Of a stretch of DNA of 64,000 nucleotides, positions 7,388-16,353 are shown piece by piece. Both the position numbers and the translations under genes were made by a program. Each line of letters begins with the position of its first letter. Position 1 is the first letter of the stretch. A model generated the notes under the pieces. The model was not told the DNA's origin and searched no databases. It saw nothing but the letters and a program-made list of their open reading frames with translations. The DNA is from Methanocorpusculum sp. Its GTDB lineage: Archaea; Halobacteriota; Methanomicrobia; Methanomicrobiales; Methanocorpusculaceae. The stretch covers positions 62,001 through 126,000 of the forward strand of contig JAFQTT010000007.1 in assembly GCA_017408885.1 (NCBI GenBank), read 5' to 3'.

Positions 7388-7791
7388 CCGAAATTTTACG
7401 GATGCAGACCGAAGACATCGATATTGGAAAACTGATTGCAGATACCCGCACACCAGATGACGGTGCTCAGCTTGTCTTTGTCGGCTGTGTCAGAGATGAC
7501 GGCATGGAAGCTTTGGAGATTGAAGCCTTCGTGCCGGTAGCCGAAGAGGATTTGAAGCGGATTGCAAATGAGTGCCGTTCGAACTTTTCTGTGAATGCGG
7601 TTCACATCATCCACCGCTTCGGTCATCTCAAACTAGGCGAGACGATTGTTGTAATTATCATCTGTTCGGCTCACAGACAGGAAGGATACGAGGCTTCACG
7701 CTATGCAATCGAGCGGTTAAAGGAGCTTGTTCCAATCTGGAAGCAGGAGATTGTAAACGGAGAAAAAGGAAAATGGGTGGAGATGCACTGA
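7384..7791 (+). CDS. moaE: Molybdopterin synthase catalytic subunit MoaE
   Basis: The large subunit of molybdopterin synthase, which adds the dithiolene sulfurs to precursor Z. It has 135 residues, with the sequences [36 protein letters not shown] and the [18 protein letters not shown] tail containing the active-site lysines. Overlaps moaA (ATGA) and moaC (TGATG). No moaD is in the window; the small sulfur-carrying subunit must be elsewhere. Confidence 0.93.
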   Translation: MTEILRMQTEDIDIGKLIADTRTPDDGAQLVFVGCVRDDGMEALEIEAFVPVAEEDLKRIANECRSNFSVNAVHIIHRFGHLKLGETIVVIIICSAHRQEGYEASRYAIERLKELVPIWKQEIVNGEKGKWVEMH

Positions 7792-8261
7792 TGCCAACTT
7801 TTACACACTTAAACGAGAAAAACGAAGTCCACATGGTGGATGTTACGGCAAAGCCTGATGTGTCGCGCAAGGCAGAAGCCCGCGGCAGAATTTATCTGCG
7901 TGACACAACGCTGAAAGCGATTGCCGAGGGTACGGTTGTGAAAGGAAATGTGCTTGCAACAGCACAAGTAGCCGGAACTATGGCGGTCAAACAGACATGG
8001 GCACTTATTCCCATGTGCCACCCGATTCCGGTCGGTGCTGTAACCATCTCATTTGAGCAGACCGATGAGTACATCGAAGCTTCATGCCTGGTTAAGACAT
8101 TCGGTAAAACAGGAATCGAGATGGAAGCCTTAACAGGTGTGTCTGTAGCACTTCTTACTATTTGGGATATGGTAAAATCAGCCGAGAAGGACGAGGCAGG
8201 TCAGTATCCGGTAACACGGATTGAGGGCATTCATGTTGTCGAGAAGCTGAAAGGTGAGTGA
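7791..8261 (+). CDS. moaC: Cyclic pyranopterin monophosphate synthase MoaC
   Basis: Converts the MoaA product to cyclic pyranopterin monophosphate. The 156-residue protein contains the active-site sequences [31 protein letters not shown] and [13 protein letters not shown]. The open frame extends upstream inside moaE, but the ATG at 7791 sits on a TGATG overlap with the moaE stop and has a GGTGGAG Shine-Dalgarno at about 7776, so that start is preferred over ATG 7773. Confidence 0.95.
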   Translation: MPTFTHLNEKNEVHMVDVTAKPDVSRKAEARGRIYLRDTTLKAIAEGTVVKGNVLATAQVAGTMAVKQTWALIPMCHPIPVGAVTISFEQTDEYIEASCLVKTFGKTGIEMEALTGVSVALLTIWDMVKSAEKDEAGQYPVTRIEGIHVVEKLKGE

Positions 8262-8743
8262 TGAACCCTGTTACCTTTTATCCGGTAGGCATTGTGCACT
8301 CTCCGCACAAAGAGCTTTCAGGCATGCCGGTTCAGCCTCCATCGGCTGAAGGCATCACCGGTGAGATTGAGATTTTCCCGGAGTTTGCAGAAGGTCTTTT
8401 GGATATCGAAGGCTTTTCGAGGCTCATGGTTTTCTACCATCTGCACAAGAGTGCAGGGCCTCTTCTTACTGCAAAGCCTTTCTTAGATACTGTACCACAC
8501 GGTGTTTTTGCTTCCCGCATTCCACGCAGACCAAATCCGCTTGGTTTTTCGGTTCTACGGCTTTTGTCGCGTGAGGGTAATGTGCTTCGCATCTCTGATG
8601 TGGATATTTTAGACGGCACGCCTGTTCTCGATGTCAAACCGTATGTTCCGGCTTTTGATTCTTATCCGGATGAGCGTGCCGGATGGTTTGAGGGAAAACT
8701 TGACGGGATTTCAGAGAAGCGTTCGGATGGGCGGTTTGTGTAA
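8261..8743 (+). CDS. TrmO/TsaA-family protein (probable tRNA t6A37 methyltransferase)
   Basis: A 160-residue protein of the TsaA/TrmO beta-barrel family, whose bacterial member methylates t6A at tRNA position 37 using SAM. Visible motifs are YPVGIVHSPHKE at the start, GLLDIEGFSRLMVFYHLHKS, and FASRIPRRPNPLGFSVLRLL with the conserved RxPxRPNPIG-type loop, then DVKPYVPAFDS. A GTG at 8258 is in frame, but GGTGAG there is the Shine-Dalgarno for the ATG at 8261, which overlaps the moaC stop as TGATG. Its tight coupling to moa genes is odd for a tRNA enzyme; substrate is uncertain. Confidence 0.82.
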   Translation: MNPVTFYPVGIVHSPHKELSGMPVQPPSAEGITGEIEIFPEFAEGLLDIEGFSRLMVFYHLHKSAGPLLTAKPFLDTVPHGVFASRIPRRPNPLGFSVLRLLSREGNVLRISDVDILDGTPVLDVKPYVPAFDSYPDERAGWFEGKLDGISEKRSDGRFV

Positions 8744-8754
8744 ATTGAGTTTGG

Positions 8755-8776
8755 TTGATTAAATAAATCAAATTAA
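8755..8776. promoter_or_regulatory. modA upstream inverted repeat and shared AT element
   Basis: TTGATT (8755-8760) and AATCAA (8766-8771) form a perfect inverted repeat with a 5-base spacer. It overlaps TAAATCAAATTAA (8764-8776), the same 13-mer seen between moeA and moaA. A TATA-like GTATTTATC (about 8783-8791) follows, giving a start near the ATG at 8815. A metal-responsive operator is a reasonable inference. Confidence 0.45.
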
Positions 8777-8814
8777 AAATAAGTATTTATCAAAATACCG
8801 CAAACCAAATTATT

Positions 8815-9618
8815 ATGAAGCAGAATAAACTTCAGGTAATCCTTGCCGTAGCACTATGTATTCTGATTGCAGTCACCGCCGCAGGATGTATCTCACAGCC
8901 GGCAGAAGAAGTTGAAATCACAGTCTTTGCCGCCGCATCCTTAACCGGTGCATTAACCGAACTTGGAGAAAACTTCGAAGTAGAAAATCCAAACATCAAA
9001 GTCGTATACAACTTCGCAGGAAGTCAGACCTTAAAAACCCAGATTTTAGAAGGGGCTGACTGTGACCTCTACATCTCTGCAAACAACAAACAATTTGACC
9101 CGGTTGTGGAAGCAGGACTCATCGAAGACAAGAAGATTCTCCTGCAGAACAAACTCGGAATCGCTGTTGTCAAGGGCAACCCGCTTGGAATCAAGGACCT
9201 CGGCGACCTTGCCGGAAGCGGCGTTGAACTTGCTGTCGGTGACGAATCCGTTCCGTTTGGTCAGTACACCAGAGATATCATCAGCAAATACCAGGACGAC
9301 GGTCACGCAGGATACGTTGACGCATTCATGGGCAACGTCGTAACCCAGGTTGACGCAGTTGACAAAGTCAAGTCCTACTTAACCTTAGGCGAAGCAGATG
9401 CCTCCATTGTCTATGTCTCCGACATCTCCAAAGCAGACAAGGAATCCATCGACATCCTCGAGATTGCCGACAAATACAATGTCATTGCAGACTACCCGTA
9501 CGGAATCCTCAGGAACACTGAAAACAAAAAGGCTGTCGAGACCTTCGAAGCATTCTTAACCGGCCCTGAGGGCAATGCACTTCTCCTCGACTACGGATTC
9601 TCTCCGGTAACCGCATAA
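8815..9618 (+). CDS. modA: Molybdate/tungstate ABC transporter substrate-binding lipoprotein ModA
   Basis: A 267-residue extracytoplasmic binding protein. Residues 1-24 are a signal sequence ending in the lipobox TAAGC, so it is anchored as a lipoprotein. The mature part shows the ModA landmarks VFAAASLTGALTELG, FAGSQTLKTQILEGADCDLYISA, and PFGQYTRDII. Bacterial-type ModA spacing is seen rather than the longer WtpA form. It begins a modABC operon next to the cofactor genes. Confidence 0.93.
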   Translation: MKQNKLQVILAVALCILIAVTAAGCISQPAEEVEITVFAAASLTGALTELGENFEVENPNIKVVYNFAGSQTLKTQILEGADCDLYISANNKQFDPVVEAGLIEDKKILLQNKLGIAVVKGNPLGIKDLGDLAGSGVELAVGDESVPFGQYTRDIISKYQDDGHAGYVDAFMGNVVTQVDAVDKVKSYLTLGEADASIVYVSDISKADKESIDILEIADKYNVIADYPYGILRNTENKKAVETFEAFLTGPEGNALLLDYGFSPVTA

Positions 9619-9623
9619 GCATC

Positions 9624-10445
9624 ATGCAGTACCAGGTAAAAAACCGTACCGCAGCACGCGTCGGGACAACTGTCCTGACCGCGGCCCTTATTTTTCTCTT
9701 TCTGATATTTATCACTGTCCCGCTGATTTCGCTGTTTACCCGCATATCGCCAGCGGATATGCTGACGGCACTGACGTCTCCTTCCGCACTGCAGGCGCTT
9801 GCACTCAGCGCGGGAACGGCTCTTGTCTCGACGGTAATCGTCATCCTCTTTGGAACGCCGCTTGCCTACATTAATGCCCGCGTCCGCTATCCGGGACGAA
9901 ACATCGTCGATACGCTGACCGACCTGCCAATTGTCCTTCCGCCTACGGTTGCAGGTCTGGCCCTCCTTACAGCATTCGGTGCGAATGGAATGATAGGGCA
10001 GTACTTCTCGGTATTTGGAATAAAAATCGCTTTCACAACACTTGCAGTTGTAATCGCCCAGATATTTGTGGCGTCTCCATTCTACATCAGGCAGGCAAGA
10101 GCAAGTTTTGAAGCAGTTGATGTGGAGTTCGAATATGCATCAAGGACACTTGGTGCAGGTAGTGCTTCGACCTTTTTCCGCGTAACGCTTCCTCTTGCAT
10201 CAGGTTCGCTTATGTCCGGAATCATCATGACCTTCGCCCGTGCTCTTGGTGAGTTTGGGGCGACCATGATGTTTGCCGGAAATCTTCCGGGAAAAACCCA
10301 GACCATGCCGCTTGCAATCTACGGGCAGATGCAAAGCGACATGTCAGTATCGATTGCTTTGTCGATTGTTCTGGTTATTTTCTCGTTTGCGATTATTTTA
10401 GCTGTCAAATACATTGGAAATCTGGAGATGAGAAAATATGCTTAA
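9624..10445 (+). CDS. modB: Molybdate/tungstate ABC transporter permease ModB
   Basis: A 273-residue permease with about six membrane segments. The cytoplasmic EAA-like loop is ASRTLGAGSASTFFRVTLPLA, followed by ARALGEFGATMMFAGN, a ModB/CysU hallmark. It starts six bases after modA and overlaps modC by eight bases. Confidence 0.92.
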   Translation: MQYQVKNRTAARVGTTVLTAALIFLFLIFITVPLISLFTRISPADMLTALTSPSALQALALSAGTALVSTVIVILFGTPLAYINARVRYPGRNIVDTLTDLPIVLPPTVAGLALLTAFGANGMIGQYFSVFGIKIAFTTLAVVIAQIFVASPFYIRQARASFEAVDVEFEYASRTLGAGSASTFFRVTLPLASGSLMSGIIMTFARALGEFGATMMFAGNLPGKTQTMPLAIYGQMQSDMSVSIALSIVLVIFSFAIILAVKYIGNLEMRKYA

Positions 10446-11499
10446 TGTAACACTGAAAAAGAAACTCAGGGACTTCGAGCTTGATGTAAATATCACGGTA
10501 AACGCGGGCGAGACTTTAGGTCTCTTAGGCTCTAACGGTGCTGGAAAGTCCACTGTGCTAAAGCTCTTATCCGGCCTTATGAAGCCTGATGCAGGACGAA
10601 TTGAGCTTGGAGGAACAGTTATCTTTGATTCTTCAAAAAGGGTTTTCAAACAGGCAGAGGAGCGAAATGTTGGATATATGTTCCAGAATTATGCTCTCTT
10701 TCCACATATGACAGCACGAGAAAATATTGAGTATGGTTTGAAGATGCGCCGCGTTGATACGGCAGAAAGAAACATTCGCGTTGATGAGTTGATTTCCTCT
10801 CTTGGTCTTGCAGAAATTGCAGATGAACCGGTGACAAAAATGTCCGGAGGTCAGAGGCAGAGAATAGCTCTTGCAAGAGCTCTTGCCCCGAATCCGTCAC
10901 TATTACTGCTTGACGAGCCTCTTTCAGCACTTGATTCAAAGACGCAGGAGAAGCTTCGTCAGGAACTGGCTTCAGTTATACGGCAGGAGGATATTCCATG
11001 TATTCTTGTAACACATTCGATTCTTGATACTCTGGCTGTGGCTGACAGGACAGCAGTTATCGAGCGCGGCAGAATTACTGCAATCGGTACTCCGGAAGAG
11101 ATTGTTCACAACCCTGCATACGGTTTTGTGACGTGCGAAAATCCGAACATTTTCCGCGGTGAGATTTGGGTTAAGGACAACGGGGTTATTTGTGTAAGAG
11201 TTGGCTGTGTTGATTTCCGTGCTGTAACGCCTCTTTGCGGTACTGTTACAGTGTCGGTCAGACCAGAAGAACTGATTTTGTCCAGAAACCGTTTTGTTTC
11301 AACTGCGGTTAATGTATTCGAAGGCAGGATTGTAAAAATAGAGCCGACGTTAAAGGCTGATGAGATGTTTGTTCATGTTGATATCGGAATCCCGCTTGCA
11401 GCAACAGTTACACGTCAGTCGGTTGAGCGTCTGCGGTTTGTTCCAGGCGAAAGAGTGACTGTTACCTGTAAGGCAACAGCAGTTCGTGTGTTTGTGTGA
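10438..11499 (+). CDS. modC: Molybdate/tungstate ABC transporter ATPase ModC
   Basis: A 353-residue ATPase powering the importer. Walker A is GSNGAGKST (about 33-41), the signature MSGGQRQRIALARAL (about 137), Walker B LLLLDEPLSALD, and the switch histidine lies in LVTHS. Residues about 285-353 resemble a TOBE-type small-molecule-binding domain, which in ModC family members senses the oxyanion. Overlap with modB implies coupled translation. Confidence 0.92.
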   Translation: MLNVTLKKKLRDFELDVNITVNAGETLGLLGSNGAGKSTVLKLLSGLMKPDAGRIELGGTVIFDSSKRVFKQAEERNVGYMFQNYALFPHMTARENIEYGLKMRRVDTAERNIRVDELISSLGLAEIADEPVTKMSGGQRQRIALARALAPNPSLLLLDEPLSALDSKTQEKLRQELASVIRQEDIPCILVTHSILDTLAVADRTAVIERGRITAIGTPEEIVHNPAYGFVTCENPNIFRGEIWVKDNGVICVRVGCVDFRAVTPLCGTVTVSVRPEELILSRNRFVSTAVNVFEGRIVKIEPTLKADEMFVHVDIGIPLAATVTRQSVERLRFVPGERVTVTCKATAVRVFV

Positions 11500-11506
11500 G
11501 GGGTTT

Positions 11507-11888
11507 TTACCCCTCTTCAATCAATATTCTGATTAGGTATTCCTCGATTACGATGCATACCCAAAGAAGGCAGTAGAGTGCCCGACGGATTAGCGGATGG
11601 GATAGAAAATTAAGCGCTCTGTCCGCCAAGCGCGGTCTGTTTGTCCGCCCAGGTTTCGACTGCTGCAAGGGTTTCGTCGAGCTCGAAGCCGTTGACGAGC
11701 ATGTACTCTCTGGTGATGGTGACAGTAAAGGTGTCTTCTCCAAGAGAGCAGGAAAACTTGGCACTCCAGGTATCTTCGGTGCTGTCCGTAGAGGCAGAGC
11801 CCCCGACACCTGCTACGAAAATATCCTCTGTATGTATAAAATGATTTGAAAACAAATATTTAAAAAAGAAGATTATTAAAAAACCCAA
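11507..11888 (-). pseudogene. Remnant coding sequence without a start codon
   Basis: The 390 bases between modC and the dtxR-like gene hold no complete gene. On the minus strand, about 11830-11610 reads as protein-like sequence (GEDTFTVTITREYMLVNGFE then ETLAAVETWADKQTALGG) ending at TAA 11610. Upstream in that frame there is only AT-rich DNA, and no usable ATG or GTG apart from one inside the segment; the only 5' option is a TTG at 11888. A second frame overlapping the end continues to 11507 with a membrane-like tail, ALYCLLWVCIVIEEYLIRIL. The picture fits a decayed gene with a lost 5' end and perhaps a frameshift. Product not recognised. Confidence 0.35.
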
Positions 11889-11890
11889 AC

Positions 11891-12289
11891 TTATTTTTTC
11901 ATCTCAACGAACTCCTTAATCTTCTGAATAGTCTCAGAATGAAGTTCGTGTTCCATGAAACATGCATCTTTGTCTGCAATATCTTCAGAAACACCGATAT
12001 GCTTCAAAAACTCAACAAGCACATCATGTCTGAATCTCACCTGAACTGCAACACCTTTTCCAGTCTCTGTTAACGTCACACCCTCATACTTACGGTGAAC
12101 AATCAGTCCCTTTTTGCTAAGCTTTACAAACATCTCCGATGCAGACGATGGAGAGACACCTAAATCATCTGAGACGTCACGAGCCTTTGCATATCCTTTA
12201 ATCTCGGAAACATTGAGGATGGATTCTAAATAATCCTCCTCCTTCATTGTAAGCTTACAGTGTGCCGGAGAACAGATAGAGGCCTCCAT
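11891..12289 (-). CDS. DtxR/MntR-family metal-dependent regulator (short form)
   Basis: A 132-residue iron- or manganese-responsive repressor. The N-terminal winged helix is LTMKEEDYLESILNV through ARDVSDDLGVSPSSASEMFVKLSKKGLI, and the dimerisation domain has metal-ligand residues in RHDVLVEFLKHIGV and CFMEHELHSETI. It lacks the C-terminal SH3/FeoA-like domain, as in MntR. The start overlaps the hsp20 stop (TAATG) with GGAGG before it. No Fe transporter is adjacent, and it is co-transcribed with chaperone genes. Confidence 0.88.
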   Translation of the reverse strand: MEASICSPAHCKLTMKEEDYLESILNVSEIKGYAKARDVSDDLGVSPSSASEMFVKLSKKGLIVHRKYEGVTLTETGKGVAVQVRFRHDVLVEFLKHIGVSEDIADKDACFMEHELHSETIQKIKEFVEMKK

Positions 12290-12696
12290 TATGCCTCCGG
12301 AGCTTCGACAGCCGCCAGTTTCCCGCAGAAAATCTCCAGAACTCCGTTTTTCAGTCTGGTCTTGATTGCAGAAGGATCAATCCCTGCAAGCGGAAGTTCG
12401 GCACGATACTCACGGTTCTCACCTGCCTGAAGTTTGAGCTTTCCGTCAACATAGGAAAGAGTGAAATCATTCGGACACTCGCCTGGAAGCTCTGTCTGGA
12501 TTGTAAATGAAGTGTCAGACTCGAACACCTCAACAGGAATCATGCGGGATGGAGGAGCAGAATTCTGCTGACCTCCAACCACAAACTTAACTCCGACAAT
12601 CGGCGGAACACCGTCTTTTCCGGGCAGCTGGTTTCCAAGTATTTTATGAATAATATCCATCAGATCTTTGTATGAGTCGTCAGTCGGGTTTCCCAT
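12289..12696 (-). CDS. Hsp20/alpha-crystallin-like small heat-shock protein
   Basis: A 135-residue protein with an alpha-crystallin-type beta domain from about residue 50. The strands include TSFTIQTELPGECPNDFTLSY, GKLKLQAGENREYRAELPL and the closing GIDPSAIKTRLKNGVLEIFC, which matches the AxxxNGVLxI motif of the family. It lacks the C-terminal IxI motif. The Shine-Dalgarno GGAGGA lies at 12702-12707. It sits between cdc48 and a DtxR gene in one direction, suggesting a protein-stress operon. Confidence 0.75.
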   Translation of the reverse strand: MGNPTDDSYKDLMDIIHKILGNQLPGKDGVPPIVGVKFVVGGQQNSAPPSRMIPVEVFESDTSFTIQTELPGECPNDFTLSYVDGKLKLQAGENREYRAELPLAGIDPSAIKTRLKNGVLEIFCGKLAAVEAPEA

Positions 12697-12710
12697 GACA
12701 TATCCTCCAA

Positions 12711-12731
12711 AACCAGGTGGAGAGCCTGGTT
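12711..12731 (-). other. Stem-loop between cdc48 and hsp20
   Basis: AACCAGG (12711-12717) and CCTGGTT (12725-12731) form a perfect 7-bp stem with a 7-base loop, just after the cdc48 stop and just before the hsp20 Shine-Dalgarno. On the minus strand a T-rich stretch follows. It could be a partial terminator, an mRNA processing site or a translation control element. Confidence 0.5.
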
Positions 12732-12735
12732 AATA

Positions 12736-15072
12736 TTACTGATTAAGTATCTCTTTGATTCTGCTAAAGTCTTTCTGATGAGACATCAGAAGAGACGACA
12801 GCTCCTTTACCTCGGCATCTTCATCAGTTCCGCTGTAATCTGCGGATTCTACACGAATTAAAGCACGCTCAAGGAGTTTTCTCTCGTCTTCGTTGTAACG
12901 GTACTGCCAGGAGTTACGCTCAGCATCGCGGCGTCCTGCTGTATCAAGTGAAGGTCTGACGCGTTTTAATGCAGCATCAAAGTGTCTGGCAAAGATTTTA
13001 ACACTTGATACTGCAAGCGAGATTTCTGCAGCATCGCGCCCTGCCATTGCTTTTACAAACTCGCGGATAGCAGTCATTTTTGCCTCACGGACGAGTGCTT
13101 CGACATCAGCCCCGACAAATCCGTCAGTTGCTTCAACCAATGCATCAACCTTTACATCCTCTGCTAAGAGGTCTGATACTTCGCGGAGGTATACCTCGAA
13201 GATCTGCTTTCTTCCATCTGCATCCGGGGGTGGTACAAAGATGTGCTGTTCAAGACGTCCAGGACGCATTAAGGCCGGATCAATCATGTCAGGCCTGTTG
13301 GTTGCTCCGATGACGATGACATTTTTGAGTTCTTCAAGGCCGTCAAGTTCAGTTAAGAACTGGCTGACCACACTTTCGGTTACGTGGGACGAACCTTCGT
13401 AGCTTCCGCGTTTTGGAACGATTGCATCGATTTCATCGAAGAAGATAATCGACGGAGAGGCAAGCCGTGCTTTTCTGAAGATTTCGCGTACCCCTTTTTC
13501 GGATTCACCAACCCACTTGGACATGAGTTCAGGTCCTTTTACGGAGATGAAGTTGCACTCGGATTCGTTTGCAACAGCCTTTGCAAGGAGAGTCTTGCCG
13601 GTTCCGGGAGGTCCGAAGAGAAGGAATCCTTTCGGAGATTTGGTCGCGAACTGTTTGTAGACGTCAGCATATTTAATCGGCCATTCAACTGCCTGCTGTA
13701 ACTCTTCTTTTACAGAATCAAGACCTCCGACATGAGACCATCTGATATCCGGGACTTCGACAAAGACCTCGCGCATTGCGCTTGGCTGAACCATTTTTAA
13801 TGCGGATTCGAAGTCTTCAGCAGTGACACGAAGGCTTTCAAGCTTTTCTGGGCTTGGGGTTTCGTCCGGGTTCATGTTCGGGAACTCGCGGCGAAGTGCG
13901 TGCATGGCTGCTTCTTTTGCGACAAGGGATAAGTCTGCTCCGACAAAGCCATGGGTTCTGTCCGCATACTTTTTGATATCCACGTTTTCTGAAAGCGGCA
14001 TGTTTCTTGTGTGGATTTCTAAAATCTGCTTTCTTCCATCCTTGTCAGGTACGCCAATCTCGATTTCGCGATCGAATCTTCCGCCGCGGCGAAGGGCAGG
14101 GTCGATTGAGTCTGGAAGGTTTGTTGCAGCGATTACAATGACCTTTCCTCTGGACTTCATGCCGTCCATTAAGGATAAGAGCTGAGCTACGACACGGCGT
14201 TCCATTTCACCCTTGGATTCGTCACGCTTTGGAGCGATTGAGTCGATTTCGTCGATGAAGATGATTGCAGGTGAGTTCTTTTCTGCTTCCTTGAAGATTT
14301 CGCGAAGTTTCTCTTCGGAGTCACCGTAGTATTTGGAGACGATTTCAGGGCCTGAGATTTCGTAGAACTTTGCCTGAGATTCAGTGGCCACAGCTTTTGC
14401 GATTAAAGTCTTGCCGGTTCCCGGAGGTCCATAGAGCAGAACTCCCTTTGGAGGTTCGATTCCAAGTTTCTCAAAGACTTCAGGATGTCTGAGCGGGTAC
14501 TCAATCATTTCACGAACCTGAGAGAGTTCGCGGCCTAATCCTCCGATATCTTCATAGTGGACTTCGGGGCGGTCACTTTCTTCATCTTCTTTGTGGACGC
14601 GGTCTTTGTAGATGAACTGGGTTGCAGAGGTTACAATCGCATATTCTGACGGTGAAACTTCAGACACTACGAATCCATAGTAGTATGAGTAGGTGAATTC
14701 GTATCCTTTGTAGACGAGTTCTCCCTGGAGAGTATCGCGGAAGATTTCGCTGTCTTTTACTTTTACTCCTTCATCTCTTGGCTGGATGGTGATTTTGTCT
14801 GCATAGAGCGGAGTGATTTTTTCAATTTCGACCGGACTGTCGAAGTTTGCAACAGCTTTTAATCTGACATCTTTGGTTAAGACGATTTTTCCCGGGTGAA
14901 CATCCGGGTGGAAGTGTGCTCTGGCGAGTGCGGTTTTTCCGCCTGAGATTTTTACGTAGTCTCCTGCTGAGATTCCAAGTTTTCCCCGGTCATCAGAAGA
15001 AAAGAATGCATAACCGCTTTCGTTGCTGTATGCATGCTGAACGGTTAATGAGATTTTTTTGTTATCAGTCAT
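12736..15072 (-). CDS. Cdc48/VAT-type AAA ATPase
   Basis: A 778-residue type II AAA unfoldase, the archaeal VCP/p97. An N-domain (about 1-170, double-psi barrel plus second part) is followed by D1 with Walker A GPPGTGKT at 215-222 and Walker B IIFIDEID at 270-277, and D2 with Walker A at 487-494 and [10 protein letters not shown]. In D1 the usual RRPGRFD is RRGGRFD. The C-terminus, RIKEILNQ, lacks the HbYX motif used to dock on the proteasome, unlike PAN in this window. A Shine-Dalgarno-like GTGATG precedes the ATG. Heads the cdc48-hsp20-dtxR operon. Confidence 0.95.
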   Translation of the reverse strand: MTDNKKISLTVQHAYSNESGYAFFSSDDRGKLGISAGDYVKISGGKTALARAHFHPDVHPGKIVLTKDVRLKAVANFDSPVEIEKITPLYADKITIQPRDEGVKVKDSEIFRDTLQGELVYKGYEFTYSYYYGFVVSEVSPSEYAIVTSATQFIYKDRVHKEDEESDRPEVHYEDIGGLGRELSQVREMIEYPLRHPEVFEKLGIEPPKGVLLYGPPGTGKTLIAKAVATESQAKFYEISGPEIVSKYYGDSEEKLREIFKEAEKNSPAIIFIDEIDSIAPKRDESKGEMERRVVAQLLSLMDGMKSRGKVIVIAATNLPDSIDPALRRGGRFDREIEIGVPDKDGRKQILEIHTRNMPLSENVDIKKYADRTHGFVGADLSLVAKEAAMHALRREFPNMNPDETPSPEKLESLRVTAEDFESALKMVQPSAMREVFVEVPDIRWSHVGGLDSVKEELQQAVEWPIKYADVYKQFATKSPKGFLLFGPPGTGKTLLAKAVANESECNFISVKGPELMSKWVGESEKGVREIFRKARLASPSIIFFDEIDAIVPKRGSYEGSSHVTESVVSQFLTELDGLEELKNVIVIGATNRPDMIDPALMRPGRLEQHIFVPPPDADGRKQIFEVYLREVSDLLAEDVKVDALVEATDGFVGADVEALVREAKMTAIREFVKAMAGRDAAEISLAVSSVKIFARHFDAALKRVRPSLDTAGRRDAERNSWQYRYNEDERKLLERALIRVESADYSGTDEDAEVKELSSLLMSHQKDFSRIKEILNQ

Positions 15073-15411
15073 ATTTCATCACGTTGGTTTTTGTGTTTAC
15101 TTTAGGTAAGATATCGAACTATTTAAAGAAATTCCATACGGCAAACAAATAAACCCTATACGAAGAATATTTATAGTCACACAACACGCCAAATGTAGCA
15201 ACGCGCAGAAAAGAATTATTCGAAATACCTTTGCACACCACATTTTGAATTTGGAATAAACTTCATAATGATTTATATAAAATCCGTCCAATTTCAGATA
15301 AGCTTCGAAACATACCCTGGAAAAATCATTCAAAAAAGACCAGACAGAAGAGATCAATGGTAGCCGAATGAAAACATTATTCGTAATCAAAATCTGACAC
15401 TAGAACAACAA
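15073..15411. promoter_or_regulatory. Divergent promoter region between cdc48 and the EamA gene
   Basis: There is no gene in these 339 bases; one long reading frame here has no coding character. For cdc48 a TATA box TATTTAAA (15120-15127, read on the minus strand as TTTAAATA) would start RNA near 15097. Facing the other way are TATA-like sequences at 15166-15178 (AATATTTATAG) and 15269-15284 (GATTTATATAAAAT). The latter implies a 5' leader of roughly 110 bases for the transporter gene. Confidence 0.45.
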
Positions 15412-16350
15412 ATGAAACCATATCACATACTGTTTCCGCTTCTGGTTTTTCTTGGCGGATGCAGTTTCGGACCCTCCTCTTCCGTAATCAAAATGGCATA
15501 CGAAGCAGGATTTGCCGCAAACGATGTGGTAATGAGTCAGTACCTCTTTGGCTGGATAATGATGGCATTGCTTGCCGGAGGTCTGTTTATCTCATCAGCA
15601 GCCCGCAAAAAACAGTCCGTACCGCACCTTCCAAAATGGAAAAACATAGCAGGAATCGCCGCAGTTGGAATAAGTCTTGCTCTGGTCAGCACATGCTACA
15701 TATTTGCTTTGCAGACAGTGCCGGCACATATTGCAGTAATTCTTTTGTTCCAGTACACATGGATGGATATCATAATCGAAGCAATCTACACAAGAAAACT
15801 TCCAAAGATATCAATTATGACATCCCTCGTAATCCTGACAGCCGGAACATTGCTCGCAGCAGGTGTCGGAGCAGGGGCTGAAAACCTGGACCCGACAGGA
15901 GTTCTTCTTGGACTTGGCTCTGCGTTCTTCTACGCAATATACATCTTCCTCCTTGGAAAGGTTGAAGTAAACGTCCACCCGATTACAAGAAGCTTTGTCA
16001 TCCTATCATTCGCATTGGTGTTCCTGATTTGCGTCTTCTCTCCCGCATACTTTGTCTCAGGAGTTCTTGAGGCTGGAATCTGGAAGTATGGAATCCTGAT
16101 TGGAATTCTTGGATGTGCGATCCCATCGTTCTTCTTCGCGATTGGAACGCCAAAAATATCAACTGGAGCAGCAACGATTCTCAGCTCATCAGAACTTCCG
16201 GCAGGAATTATATGTTCAGTGATAATTCTCTCAGAAGCAGTGTCACCGCTTCAGTGGGCAGGAGTTGTAATGCTCTTCTTTGGAATTGCATACCCGTACA
16301 TTGCTGAATGGGTTCTGTCGAAAAAAGGACGGAGAGAAATCTCCGAATAA
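15412..16350 (+). CDS. EamA/DMT-family transporter
   Basis: A 312-residue membrane protein with about ten helices in two EamA repeats. The first repeat opens with GGCSFGPSSSVIKMAYEAGF, and the repeat boundary is marked by the ILLFQYTWMDIIIEAIYTRK region, matching the family's helix 4-5 end; the second repeat ends LPAGIICSVIILSEAVSPLQ. Drug/metabolite transporters of this type export small metabolites or amino acids; the substrate is unknown. It converges with pan, their stop codons only a few bases apart. Confidence 0.85.
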   Translation: MKPYHILFPLLVFLGGCSFGPSSSVIKMAYEAGFAANDVVMSQYLFGWIMMALLAGGLFISSAARKKQSVPHLPKWKNIAGIAAVGISLALVSTCYIFALQTVPAHIAVILLFQYTWMDIIIEAIYTRKLPKISIMTSLVILTAGTLLAAGVGAGAENLDPTGVLLGLGSAFFYAIYIFLLGKVEVNVHPITRSFVILSFALVFLICVFSPAYFVSGVLEAGIWKYGILIGILGCAIPSFFFAIGTPKISTGAATILSSSELPAGIICSVIILSEAVSPLQWAGVVMLFFGIAYPYIAEWVLSKKGRREISE

Positions 16351-16353
16351 TTT

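Noticed and set aside
15097-15390. Minus-strand reading frame of 97 codons upstream of cdc48
   Set aside because: It runs through the cdc48 promoter (TATA at 15120-15127) and its sequence is of AT-rich non-coding character.
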